From contig CALWYM010000027.1 in assembly GCA_944385775.1 (NCBI GenBank), positions 1-26,028 of the forward strand: a DNA stretch of 26,028 nucleotides, given 5' to 3'. Source of the DNA: an uncultured Oscillospiraceae bacterium. Its GTDB lineage: Bacteria > Bacillota > Clostridia > Oscillospirales > Oscillospiraceae. Below are positions 14,106 through 21,727 of this stretch, one piece after another (position 1 is the first letter of the stretch; the number at the start of each line of letters is the position of its first letter). Under the pieces are notes generated by a model, which did no database searches, was not told the origin of the DNA, and saw only the letters and a list, made by a program, of their open reading frames with translations. Position numbers and translations under genes: made by a program.

Positions 14106-14316
14106 AGAAGAAGGAATTGAACTGGAGGGTACGGTGGTCGAGGCTCTCCCCAATGCCATGTTTAAAGTGGATATTGGAAACGGTCACATAATTCTGGCGC
14201 ATATTTCCGGTAAGCTCAGAATGAATTTTATCCGGATTCTTCCCGGTGATAAGGTAACGGTGCAGATGTCACCTTATGACCTTACCAGGGGCAGAATTAA
14301 GTGGCGCAGCAAGTGA
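14098..14316 (+). CDS. infA: Translation initiation factor IF-1
   Basis: The standard 72 residues in an S1-like OB fold. LEGTVVEALPNAMFKVDIGN, then HISGKLRMNFIRILPGDKV and SPYDLTRGRIKWRSK, are diagnostic. IF-1 occupies the A site of the 30S subunit during initiation. The second residues AKEEGIE are slightly more acidic than in most Firmicutes, where AKDD is common. The start lies within the end of the KOW gene, with GGAGGGAGG as ribosome-binding site. Confidence 0.98.
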   Translation: MAKEEGIELEGTVVEALPNAMFKVDIGNGHIILAHISGKLRMNFIRILPGDKVTVQMSPYDLTRGRIKWRSK

Positions 14317-14328
14317 TTAATTAACCAG

Positions 14329-14342
14329 GGGGAAGGTTCCCC
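14329..14342 (+). other. Small hairpin in the infA-rpmJ spacer
   Basis: GGGGA and TCCCC pair around AGGT in the 70-base spacer between infA and rpmJ, at the boundary of the classical spc and alpha parts. No T run follows, so it is not a normal terminator. It could be a processing or pausing site. I see no good promoter in the spacer. Confidence 0.35.
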
Positions 14343-14386
14343 ACGGAAGAATAAAAAATTCCCGCATTACGAAAGGAAGGTATATT

Positions 14387-14500
14387 ATGAAAGTCAGGCC
14401 TTCAGTAAAACCCATGTGCGAGAAATGCAAGGTTATCAAGCGCAAGGGAAAAGTCATGGTCATCTGCGAGAATCCTAAGCACAAGCAGAGACAGGGCTAA
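14387..14500 (+). CDS. rpmJ: Large ribosomal subunit protein L36, zinc-binding form
   Basis: A 37-codon gene with translation MKVRPSVKPMCEKCKVIKRK and then GKVMVICENPKHKQRQG. The zinc ligands C11, C14, C27 and H32 are all present. L36 is the smallest 50S protein and helps fold 23S rRNA. A GAAAGGAAGG site lies 7-8 bases upstream. Position between infA and rpsM is the classical one. Confidence 0.97.
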   Translation: MKVRPSVKPMCEKCKVIKRKGKVMVICENPKHKQRQG

Positions 14501-14528
14501 GATACGACGAAAGGATTGATTGAAAAGT

Positions 14529-14897
14529 ATGGCAAGAATATCCGGCGTTGACCTGCCTAGAGACAAGAGAATAGAAATCGGTCTTACCTATGTTTACGGC
14601 ATAGGTCCAACCAGTGCAAAGAAGATTCTTGAGAAGACTGGTATTGATCCTGACATAAGAGTCAAGGATTTGACCGGTGAGCAGGAGGCACTGCTCCGTG
14701 ACGTTATTGATAAGGAATACACCGTTGAAGGTGACCTGAGAAGAAGAGTAGCTCTTGACATTAAGAGACTTACTGAGATTGGCTGCTACAGAGGCACCCG
14801 TCACAGAAAGGGTCTTCCTGTCCGTGGACAGAGAAGTAAGACTAACGCTCGTACCCGCAAGGGTCCGAAGCACACCGTTGCAAATAAGAAGAAGTAA
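14529..14897 (+). CDS. rpsM: Small ribosomal subunit protein S13
   Basis: From the ATG chosen here the product is MARISGVDLPRDKRIEIGLT onwards, 122 residues, the normal S13. The helix-two-turn-helix region YGIGPTSAKKIL and the basic C-terminus RGTRHRKGLPVRGQRSKTNA are typical. S13 contacts tRNA in the P site from the 30S head. The ribosome-binding site AAGGA (14511-14515) is 13 bases from this ATG but only 4 from an in-frame TTG at 14520 that would add MKS in front. Both distances are poor, so the start stays open between the two. Confidence 0.95.
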   Translation: MARISGVDLPRDKRIEIGLTYVYGIGPTSAKKILEKTGIDPDIRVKDLTGEQEALLRDVIDKEYTVEGDLRRRVALDIKRLTEIGCYRGTRHRKGLPVRGQRSKTNARTRKGPKHTVANKKK

Positions 14898-14912
14898 GGG
14901 AGGGATATGTAA

Positions 14913-15320
14913 ATGGCTACTTCAACCAAAGGTAAGAATGTAAAAACAAGAACCAGACGCCGCGAGCGTAGAAACATTGAAAGAGGTCAGGTGCATATCA
15001 GCTCCAGCTTCAATAACACCATGGTTACCGTTACCGATACTAACGGAAACGCACTTTCCTGGGCATCTGCCGGCGGAATGGGTTTCCGCGGAAGCCGTAA
15101 GTCCACCCCATTTGCAGCTCAGACCGCAGCTGAGACCGCTGCAAAGGCCGCTATGGAGTACGGACTTAAGACTGTTGAGGTATTTGTAAAGGGTCCCGGT
15201 TCAGGCCGTGAGGCAGCTATCCGTGCATTGCAGACTGTGGGTCTTGAGGTTACTATGATTAAGGACGTAACCCCCATTGCTCACAACGGCTGCCGTCCGC
15301 CTAAGCGCCGCAGAGTCTGA
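14913..15320 (+). CDS. rpsK: Small ribosomal subunit protein S11
   Basis: The 135-residue protein has the S11 blocks GQVHISSSFNNTMVTVTDTN, GNALSWASAGGMGFRGSRKS and KGPGSGREAAIRALQ, and it ends in HNGCRPPKRRRV. S11 lies on the platform of the 30S subunit near the E site. It follows rpsM by 15 bases with a GGGAGG site. Confidence 0.98.
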   Translation: MATSTKGKNVKTRTRRRERRNIERGQVHISSSFNNTMVTVTDTNGNALSWASAGGMGFRGSRKSTPFAAQTAAETAAKAAMEYGLKTVEVFVKGPGSGREAAIRALQTVGLEVTMIKDVTPIAHNGCRPPKRRRV

Positions 15321-15341
15321 TAACGGAAAGGAGAAAATAAC

Positions 15342-15953
15342 ATGGCAAAGAATATGCAGCCTATCGTAAAGCGTTGCAGAGCTCTTGGTATTTCACCTGC
15401 CGTTATGGGCTACACCGAGAAGAGCAAGGCAACAAGCAACAAGCGTTTCGCTTCTGTTCAGAGAAGACCTAAAAAGAGCGAGTACGCTACCCAGCTTAAC
15501 GAGAAGCAGAAGGTTAAGTTTATTTACGGCATTCTGGAAAGACAGTTCAGAAGCTATTATGAGAAGGCAGAGAGAGACCCTGGAATTACCGGTGAAGTCC
15601 TCCTTACCACCATTGAAAGACGTCTTGATAACGTGATTTTCCGTCTGGGACTTGCAAACACCAGAAGAGAGGCACGTCAGCTTGTAAATCACGGTCACTT
15701 TACCGTTGACGGCAAGAGGGTTAATATCCCCTCCTTCCAGGTAAAGCCCGGTATGGTCATTGGAATCAAGGAGAGCAGCAGAAGCCTTCCGAAGTTCAAG
15801 GCAATGATGGAGAAAGATGCTTCCCACGTGGTTCCCAAGTGGCTTGAATATGATGCAAACAAGGGCGAGGGCAAGGTCGTTGCCATGCCTGCAAGAGACG
15901 ATATTGACTACGAGGTTGCTGAACACCTTATCGTCGAGCTCTATTCAAAGTAA
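15342..15953 (+). CDS. rpsD: Small ribosomal subunit protein S4, cysteine-free form
   Basis: It has 203 residues. The S4 RNA-binding domain is in RRLDNVIFRLGLANTRREAR followed by QLVNHGHFTVDGKRVNIPSF. S4 is a primary 16S binder and the usual repressor of the alpha operon or of its own gene. The N-terminal region, where many relatives carry a four-cysteine zinc site, has only one Cys (C12, in KRCRAL), so this is the zinc-free form. An AAAGGAG site precedes the ATG. The next gene, rpoA, follows after 75 bases. Confidence 0.98.
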   Translation: MAKNMQPIVKRCRALGISPAVMGYTEKSKATSNKRFASVQRRPKKSEYATQLNEKQKVKFIYGILERQFRSYYEKAERDPGITGEVLLTTIERRLDNVIFRLGLANTRREARQLVNHGHFTVDGKRVNIPSFQVKPGMVIGIKESSRSLPKFKAMMEKDASHVVPKWLEYDANKGEGKVVAMPARDDIDYEVAEHLIVELYSK

Positions 15954-15991
15954 TTCCATCACCCTCACGTACACACTTGCACAGAAGGCGC

Positions 15992-16007
15992 TATGTAGTG
16001 CCCAAAT
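15992..16007 (+). other. Small hairpin in the rpsD-rpoA spacer
   Basis: GGCGCT and AGTGCC (one G-U pair) fold around ATGT in the 75-base spacer just ahead of the rpoA ribosome-binding site. There is no T run. It may adjust rpoA translation or mark an RNA-processing site, but the evidence is only the fold and the place. Confidence 0.3.
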
Positions 16008-16028
16008 ATTGAAGGAGGGTTAAGTTTA

Positions 16029-16988
16029 GTGATAGAAATTGAGAAGCCGCGTATAGAATGCGTGGAGACCCCTGGCGACGATTCCTACGGTAAATATATC
16101 GTTGAACCCCTTGAGCGTGGCTACGGCATCACTCTTGGAAACTCCCTGCGCAGAATACTCCTCTCATCACTGCCCGGTACCGCAGTTACCTCTGTGAAGA
16201 TTGCCGGCGTGCAGCATGAGTTCTCCACTATCCCCGGCGTTAAGGAAGATGTTACCGAGATAGTGCTGAACCTCAAGAGCATTATTGCAAAGCTCCACTG
16301 TGATGGTGAGAAGACCGTTTACATTGAGGCTATCGGCGAGGGCGAGGTTACTGCCGGCGATATTAAGGCTGACAGTGACGTGGAGATTATGAACCCTGAT
16401 CTTCACATTGCTACCCTTGGTCCCGATGCCCAGCTTCGCATGGAGCTGACGCTCAATCACGGCAGAGGTTACGTTTCCGCTGAGAGGAATAAGTCCCAGC
16501 AGACCGTAATAGGAGTAATTCCCATTGACTCTATCTACACACCGGTTCTCAAGGTGAACTATAACGTAGAGAACACTCGTGTAGGAAATATGACCGACTT
16601 TGACAAGCTGACCTTGGAGGTTTGGACCGACAAGACAATATCTGCCAGAGATGCAGTGTCTCTCGGCGCCAAAATTCTCTGTGATCACTTTACGCTGTTT
16701 ACTGATCTCTCAGACGTCGCTGGCAGCAAGTCTCTTGTTGTGGAAAAGGCAGAGACTCAGCGTGATAAGGTCCTGGAGATGACTATCGAGGAGCTTGACC
16801 TGTCAGTCCGCAGCTTTAACTGTCTTAAGCGCGCGAATATAAACACTGTTGAGGAACTTATCTCCAAAACAGAGAGCGAGATGATTAAGGTTCGTAACCT
16901 TGGGCATAAGTCTCTGGAAGAGGTAATCCATAAGCTGGCGATGATGGGACTTTCCTTGGCCAGTGAAGACAACAACAATAACAATTAA
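16029..16988 (+). CDS. rpoA: DNA-directed RNA polymerase alpha subunit
   Basis: The N-terminal dimerisation domain has EPLERGYGITLGNSLRRILL (residues 22-41), and the C-terminal domain that binds UP elements and activators has ELDLSVRSFNCLKRANINTV followed by MIKVRNLGHKSLEEV. Length 319 is normal. The start is GTG, ten bases after AGGAGG (16014-16019). The protein ends in a run of asparagines after SEDN, a variable tail. The alpha subunit gene between rpsD and rplQ is the classical arrangement. Confidence 0.98.
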   Translation: MIEIEKPRIECVETPGDDSYGKYIVEPLERGYGITLGNSLRRILLSSLPGTAVTSVKIAGVQHEFSTIPGVKEDVTEIVLNLKSIIAKLHCDGEKTVYIEAIGEGEVTAGDIKADSDVEIMNPDLHIATLGPDAQLRMELTLNHGRGYVSAERNKSQQTVIGVIPIDSIYTPVLKVNYNVENTRVGNMTDFDKLTLEVWTDKTISARDAVSLGAKILCDHFTLFTDLSDVAGSKSLVVEKAETQRDKVLEMTIEELDLSVRSFNCLKRANINTVEELISKTESEMIKVRNLGHKSLEEVIHKLAMMGLSLASEDNNNNN

Positions 16989-17012
16989 TTCTCTGCAAAG
17001 GAGGAGAACTAA

Positions 17013-17354
17013 ATGCCTGGAACACGTAAGCTCGGCAAGACCACGGACCAGCGTATGGCAATGCTCAGACAGCTGGTTACCGATTTCCTTGATAAAGGCA
17101 AAATGGAGACTACCATTACAAGATGCAAGGAGATTGCGCCCATCGCCGAGAAGATGATAACTCTTGGAAAGAAGAACACTCTTGCTTCCCGCCGTCAGGC
17201 TCTTGCGTTTATTACAAGAGAGGACGTTGTAACTAAGGTTTTCGCTGAGATTGCACCTAAGTATGCAGAGCGTCAGGGCGGCTATACCCGCATTACCCGC
17301 ACTGGAGTCCGCCGCGGCGACGCAGCTGAGACCGGAATTATTGAGCTGGTATAA
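17013..17354 (+). CDS. rplQ: Large ribosomal subunit protein L17
   Basis: The 113-residue protein begins PGTRKLGKTTDQRMAMLRQL and contains ITRCKEIAPIAEKMITLGKK and TRTGVRRGDAAE, as expected of L17 from Gram-positive bacteria. L17 sits at the tunnel exit of the 50S subunit. It is the last gene of the operon: a strong terminator starts 10 bases after the stop codon. In many Firmicutes rplQ is followed by ECF-transporter ATPases, truA, rplM and rpsI; here it is not. Confidence 0.98.
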   Translation: MPGTRKLGKTTDQRMAMLRQLVTDFLDKGKMETTITRCKEIAPIAEKMITLGKKNTLASRRQALAFITREDVVTKVFAEIAPKYAERQGGYTRITRTGVRRGDAAETGIIELV

Positions 17355-17364
17355 TTTAAAACAT

Positions 17365-17399
17365 AAAAATCCGTGAGTCTTTTAGCTCACGGATTTTTT
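17365..17399 (+). terminator. Intrinsic terminator of the ribosomal operon
   Basis: ATCCGTGAG (17369-17377) and CTCACGGAT (17386-17394) form a perfect 9-bp stem with loop TCTTTTAG, followed by six T residues. The A run before the stem pairs with part of the T run. It closes the roughly 16-kb transcript after rplQ. Confidence 0.93.
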
Positions 17400-17477
17400 G
17401 CGTTTAAGAGTGCTGTTTTGAATTTTTATAAGAATAAAATCCCTTTCTATGGAAAAACTAATGGTGAAAGGGGCGTT

Positions 17478-17921
17478 ATGGCAATGAAAATGACAAACAA
17501 GGACTACGGCGAATATGTAAAGAAAAAATCGCCCAACTCAAAAATGCCGATGAATATAGGGAAAGCCTTTGTAATCGGCGGACTTATTTGCCTTATAGGA
17601 CAGGTAATACTGAATTTTTATTCCTCCCGCGGTCTTGATGAGGAAAGCGCTGCAATGGCAACAAGCATTACACTTGTATTTGTAGGGGCGTTTTTAACAG
17701 GACTTGGCATATACGACGACATTGCGCGTCAGGCGGGGGCAGGTACCCTGGTGCCAATTACAGGCTTTGCCAACAGCGTTGTTGCGCCTGCACTGGAATT
17801 TAAGACAGAAGGTTCAATTACAGGCACAGCGGCTAAAATGTTTATTATTTCCGGTCCGGTAATAGTCTTCGGAATATCAGCAAGTGTAATTTACGGACTG
17901 ATTCTCTGTCTTATAGGGTAA
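17478..17921 (+). CDS. spoVAC: Stage V sporulation protein AC
   Basis: A 147-residue hydrophobic protein with the SpoVAC pattern: a short polar N-terminus, then KAFVIGGLICLIGQVILNFY (residues 29-48), FLTGLGIYDDIARQAGAGTL, VPITGFANSVVAPALEFKTE and a C-terminal hydrophobic helix. SpoVAC is an inner-membrane channel of the forespore used for dipicolinic acid uptake and release. I chose the ATG with GAAAGGGG upstream; the frame stays open further upstream through the terminator, which is not believable as coding. The usual partners spoVAD and spoVAE are not adjacent. No clear sigma-G promoter was found. Confidence 0.9.
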   Translation: MAMKMTNKDYGEYVKKKSPNSKMPMNIGKAFVIGGLICLIGQVILNFYSSRGLDEESAAMATSITLVFVGAFLTGLGIYDDIARQAGAGTLVPITGFANSVVAPALEFKTEGSITGTAAKMFIISGPVIVFGISASVIYGLILCLIG

Positions 17922-17952
17922 AAGATTTACCATATGTAAAAGCTTTGATAAG

Positions 17953-17989
17953 AAAAAGACCCCGGGAAATCATTTCCCGGGGCTTTTTA
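17953..17989. terminator. Strong, probably bidirectional terminator between spoVAC and aspS
   Basis: CCCCGGGAA (17960-17968) and TTCCCGGGG (17974-17982) form a perfect GC-rich stem around ATCAT. A T run follows on the plus strand and an A run precedes it, so the minus strand also has stem plus T run. It can end both spoVAC and the convergent aspS transcript. Confidence 0.93.
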
Positions 17990-17991
17990 TT

Positions 17992-19773
17992 TTATTCCTT
18001 TTCTAAATCCGCGGTAATGGCGATGTGAAGCTCAGCCAGCTGCTTTTCCGTTACATAGGAGGGAGCGTCCATCATAAGGTCCTGGGCGTTTTTGTTCATG
18101 GGGAAGGGAATGACCTCCCTGATAGAATCCACGCCGGCAAGGAGCATAACGATACGGTCCACTCCGGGAGCCACACCGGCGTGTGGCGGCGCACCGTAGC
18201 AGAAAGCGTTATACATGGCAGGGAACTTGCTCTTAACGTCCTCTTCGGAAAGCCCCACAAGCTTAAAGGCCTTAATCATAATCTCCGGGTCGTGGTTACG
18301 GACTGCGCCGGAGCTAAGCTCTACTCCATTTACAACTATGTCATACTGGAAAGCTGTAATGGTAAGTGGGTCAACCTCACCGCGTTCAGCCTTTTCAAGA
18401 ATCTCAAGACCGCCGTTGGGCATGGAGAACGGGTTGTGGCAGAACTCAAGCTCGCCGCTTTCCTCACCGATTTCGTACATCGGGAAATCCACAATCCAGC
18501 AGAACTCGTAGCGGTCCCTGTCCATATATCCCTCAAAGCTCGCACCAAGCTGCTTAATGCAAACGCCGATAATCTTCTGGGCTGTACGCTTCTTTCCGCA
18601 GGAGAGAACTACAAAGTCACCGCTTTTAAGACCGAGAGCAGAAATAACCTGCTCTTTTCTGTCCTGAAGGAACTTTGATATGCCGCCCACAAGCTCGCCC
18701 TTTTCATCAAGACGGAACCAGTAGGGCTTTGCACCTGCCTGAACCTCTACGTCGGTACAGAACTTGTCAATTTGCTTTCTCGTGCCGGTAAAGTTCGGAG
18801 CCACAACTGCCTTGATTACGCCTTCGGCAAAGGGCTCAAATCCGCAGCCGGAGAGAAGCTCCGTCACGTCCTGAGCCGTAAGATGAATACGCAGGTCCGG
18901 CTTGTCCGTACCGTAGGTATCCATGGCAGTCTCATAGGGGATACGGGTGAAAGGAGGCTTTGACGCCATCTCGTACTGACCGTACTGGGAGAAAATCGGC
19001 GGCAGCACGTCCTCGATTACGGCAAAAACGTCCTCCTGAGTGGCAAAAGCCATCTCAATATCAAGCTGATAGAACTCACCGGGTGAACGGTCGGCTCTTG
19101 CGTCCTCATCACGGAAGCAGGGCGCAATCTGAAAATATCTGTCAAAGCCACTTGTCATAAGAAGCTGCTTAAACTGCTGCGGCGCCTGTGGCAGAGCGTA
19201 GAACTTACCTGGGTGGTTACGGCTGGGTACAAGATAATCCCTCGCTCCCTCAGGAGAGGAAACGGTGAGGATAGGAGTTGTAATCTCAAGGAAGCCGTGG
19301 TCCATCATTGCCTTGCGCAGGGCAGCAACCACATTGCAGCGGAGCACGATGTTCTTTTTTACATCGGGGTTACGCAAATCAAGATAACGGTATTTAAGCC
19401 TGACGGACTCATCAGCCTCACGGCTGCGCTGAATCTGGAAAGGCAGCTCGTTATACCGGCAGCGACCCAGTACTGTGACCTTGCTCGGTACAACTTCGAT
19501 ATCGCCGGTGGGGAGCTTTGGATTTTTGCTTGCTCTTTCACGGACGACGCCCTCCACACTGACAGTGGATTCACGGTTCAGTGACTTAAATACCTTTAAA
19601 ATCTCCTCGTCCTCAATAACGAGCTGAGTAGTGCCGTAAAAATCACGGAGAACCACAAAAGCAAGATTCGCGCTTACCTCACGGATATTTTCGTACCAGC
19701 CGGCAAGGGTCACATGCTCGCCTACGTTCTGAAGCCTCAGCTCCCCTAAATTATGTGTGCGTGATTGTGTCAT
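17992..19773 (-). CDS. aspS: Aspartate--tRNA ligase
   Basis: A class II synthetase of 593 residues that charges tRNA-Asp. The N-terminal OB anticodon-binding domain has VTLAGWYENIREVSANLAFV (21-40). The catalytic core has FLEITTPILT (161-170), LPQAPQQFKQLLM (194-206, where the serine of the common QSPQ is alanine) and FRDEDARADRSPGEFYQLD (220-238, motif 2, one residue longer than the RQPEF of E. coli). The motif 3 region is GVAPGVDRIVMLLAG near the C-terminus. The bacterial insertion domain lies between. It is the last gene of the minus-strand cluster, 15 bases after hisS. Confidence 0.98.
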   Translation of the reverse strand: MTQSRTHNLGELRLQNVGEHVTLAGWYENIREVSANLAFVVLRDFYGTTQLVIEDEEILKVFKSLNRESTVSVEGVVRERASKNPKLPTGDIEVVPSKVTVLGRCRYNELPFQIQRSREADESVRLKYRYLDLRNPDVKKNIVLRCNVVAALRKAMMDHGFLEITTPILTVSSPEGARDYLVPSRNHPGKFYALPQAPQQFKQLLMTSGFDRYFQIAPCFRDEDARADRSPGEFYQLDIEMAFATQEDVFAVIEDVLPPIFSQYGQYEMASKPPFTRIPYETAMDTYGTDKPDLRIHLTAQDVTELLSGCGFEPFAEGVIKAVVAPNFTGTRKQIDKFCTDVEVQAGAKPYWFRLDEKGELVGGISKFLQDRKEQVISALGLKSGDFVVLSCGKKRTAQKIIGVCIKQLGASFEGYMDRDRYEFCWIVDFPMYEIGEESGELEFCHNPFSMPNGGLEILEKAERGEVDPLTITAFQYDIVVNGVELSSGAVRNHDPEIMIKAFKLVGLSEEDVKSKFPAMYNAFCYGAPPHAGVAPGVDRIVMLLAGVDSIREVIPFPMNKNAQDLMMDAPSYVTEKQLAELHIAITADLEKE

Positions 19774-19788
19774 GGTCTATTGCTCCTA

Positions 19789-21144
19789 TTATCCATTTAT
19801 AATAGCGCCGGAATAGCGCTGGTTTATTACGTTAAGAATGTGCTCCGCCGCCTGCTGACCGGTCATGGTGACCTGGGAGCCGTCAGACAAATCCTTAACC
19901 GATACCGTGCCGGATTTTATTTCGTCCTCCCCCAAAAAGACTGCAAAGGGGATATTCTGCCGTGACGCGTATGTAATCTTGGCTTTAAACTTTTTGTCCT
20001 CGGAGTAAAGCTGAGTACGGACGCCCTTTTCACGGAATATGGTTGCAAGAGAAACGGCAGCGGAAAGGTCGCTTGTCATGGGTATGATAAGCGCGTCGGC
20101 AGGGGCAGTAAGGGTATTGTCAGAGAGAAGACCGCAGTCGTCCAGCACAAAGAAAAGCCGTGTGAGACCGATTGATATTCCAACGCCGGGTAGCTGCCTG
20201 TCGGTGTAATACTCCGCCAGGTTGTCGTATCTTCCGCCGGAGCAGATGGAGCCGATTTCCGGGTGGTCGGTCATAGTGGTCTCGTAGACCGTGCCTGTGT
20301 AGTAGTCAAGCCCCCGGGCAATGGTCAGGTCAACGGCAAAGTTGCTCTCCGGTACACCGTAGTCAGAAAGATACTTTGTAACTGCGGTAAGCTCCTCAAG
20401 TCCTTTGTCAAACACCTCGGATTTGCCGCGGTATTCCTCAAGTGCCTCCAGCACCTGACTGTTGGTTCCCTTAATTGAGATAAAACGCAAAATGGCGTCG
20501 CTGTCCTCCGGGGAGATGTTAAGGTCGTCGGTAAGGATAGATTTAACCTTGTCAGCGCCGATTTTATCAAGCTTGTCCACTGTACGCATAATGTCTCCGG
20601 ACAGATCGGACAGGTTCATAATCTCGTAAAAGCCGTTTAAAATCTTACGGTTATTTACACGGATAACAAACCGGGTAAGACCGAGCTGCGTAAAGGCACG
20701 GTAGATTATTGAGGGGATTTCCGCCTCGTTATATATGCTGAGCTTGCCGTCACCAATAACGTCAATATCAGCCTGGTAAAACTCACGGAACCGTCCGCGC
20801 TGGGCTCTCTCGCCACGATAGACCTTTCCAATCTGGAAGCGGCGGAAGGGGAAGTTCAGCTCACCGTAGTGCATCGCCACGTATTTTGCCAGCGGTACGG
20901 TCAAATCAAAGCGCAGAGACAAATCGCTGTCTCCCTTTGTAAAACGGTATATCTGTTTTTCAGTCTCTCCGCCGCCCTTTGCAAGAAGCACGTCGGAGGC
21001 TTCTATGGCAGGCGTATCCAGCGCAGTAAAGCCGTAAAGGGAATAGACACGCTTCAGCGTGTCCATTATTTTATCAAATTGAACCTGCTTCTGGGGCAAA
21101 AGCTCCATAAAGCCGGACAGTGTGTGTGGTTTTATACGTTCCAT
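19789..21144 (-). CDS. hisS: Histidine--tRNA ligase
   Basis: A class II synthetase of 451 residues. Motif 2 is VYRGERAQRGRFREFYQADI (108-127). The histidine-specific motif is LTIARGLDYYTGTVYE (273-288), and motif 3 is GVGISIGLTRLF (320-331). A C-terminal anticodon-binding domain follows. The start ATG has AAAGGA about ten bases upstream. The hisS-aspS pair is common in Firmicutes and is often preceded by a T-box; here no T-box core (AGGGTGG-type) is visible in the 152-base spacer. Confidence 0.98.
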   Translation of the reverse strand: MERIKPHTLSGFMELLPQKQVQFDKIMDTLKRVYSLYGFTALDTPAIEASDVLLAKGGGETEKQIYRFTKGDSDLSLRFDLTVPLAKYVAMHYGELNFPFRRFQIGKVYRGERAQRGRFREFYQADIDVIGDGKLSIYNEAEIPSIIYRAFTQLGLTRFVIRVNNRKILNGFYEIMNLSDLSGDIMRTVDKLDKIGADKVKSILTDDLNISPEDSDAILRFISIKGTNSQVLEALEEYRGKSEVFDKGLEELTAVTKYLSDYGVPESNFAVDLTIARGLDYYTGTVYETTMTDHPEIGSICSGGRYDNLAEYYTDRQLPGVGISIGLTRLFFVLDDCGLLSDNTLTAPADALIIPMTSDLSAAVSLATIFREKGVRTQLYSEDKKFKAKITYASRQNIPFAVFLGEDEIKSGTVSVKDLSDGSQVTMTGQQAAEHILNVINQRYSGAIING

Positions 21145-21239
21145 TTTATATTATTCCTTTAGCTTGAGGATTGTAAATCAAGGTAACAGAGCATATTTAC
21201 ACAGATTAAATTGCGCCCCGTTCCTTTCCTCCCCAGATG

Positions 21240-21289
21240 TAAAACTGAGAGAAGAAAGAACCGTGCGCCCATAAAAAAGCTCAGTTTTA
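21240..21289. repeat. Inverted repeat in the mgsA-hisS spacer
   Basis: TAAAACTGAG (21240-21249) and CTCAGTTTTA (21280-21289) are perfect 10-base arms separated by 30 bases. On the minus strand the first arm is followed directly by CTTTTTTAT. It may be a long hairpin that weakens read-through from mgsA into hisS, or a binding site; the sequence does not decide. No convincing promoter for hisS was found in the rest of the spacer. Confidence 0.55.
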
Positions 21290-21296
21290 ACGGCGC

Positions 21297-21698
21297 TTAA
21301 CCCTTTTTCGGGTTAACTATATCGCGCCAGTCAAGAAGCCCGTCCTGAAGTCCCCTTATAAGAACCTCGGCAGTTGCCACATTGGTGGCGAAAGGTACGT
21401 TCATTCTGTCACAAAGACGGGAAATCATAGCCACTTCCGTAGAAGCAGTCTCCTCAGGATCCTCAAAAAAGAGGACAAGGTCAAGTTCATTGTAAGTTAT
21501 GCGGGCGCCGATTTGCTGATCACCGCCTTGGTCGCAGGACAAGTAGAGCTGAATGGGAAGTCCGGTTGCCTCGGAGACAAGCCTTCCCGTGGTGTTGGTG
21601 GCGCATATAGAGTGCTTGGCAAGAATACCGCAGTACGCGATGCAAAATTGCACCATCAGTTCCTTCTTACGATCGTGCGCCATCAGTGCTATGTTCAT
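21297..21698 (-). CDS. mgsA: Methylglyoxal-synthase-like protein, divergent active site
   Basis: A product of 133 residues starting MNIALMAHDRKKELMVQFCI, with TNTTGRLVSEATGLP, the GGDQQIGAR motif (58-66, D60 matching the catalytic Asp71 of E. coli) and VPFATNVATAEVLI. Methylglyoxal synthase turns dihydroxyacetone phosphate into methylglyoxal. The usual PHxPDV stretch, which carries His98 and Asp101 in E. coli, is shortened to STEV (86-89), so the His is gone and Glu88 stands for the Asp. The SGP phosphate loop before GGDQQ is SCD. I chose the ATG with AGGTGG 5 bases upstream over a GTG three codons earlier. Activity is uncertain. Confidence 0.85.
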   Translation of the reverse strand: MNIALMAHDRKKELMVQFCIAYCGILAKHSICATNTTGRLVSEATGLPIQLYLSCDQGGDQQIGARITYNELDLVLFFEDPEETASTEVAMISRLCDRMNVPFATNVATAEVLIRGLQDGLLDWRDIVNPKKG

Positions 21699-21727
21699 TA
21701 TTGCCACCTGCTTTCTAAATAGATTTT

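Noticed and set aside
17373..17477. N-terminal extension of spoVAC by 35 codons
   Set aside because: The extension would begin within the rplQ terminator, and the ATG at 17478 has its own GAAAGGGG site and gives the normal family length.
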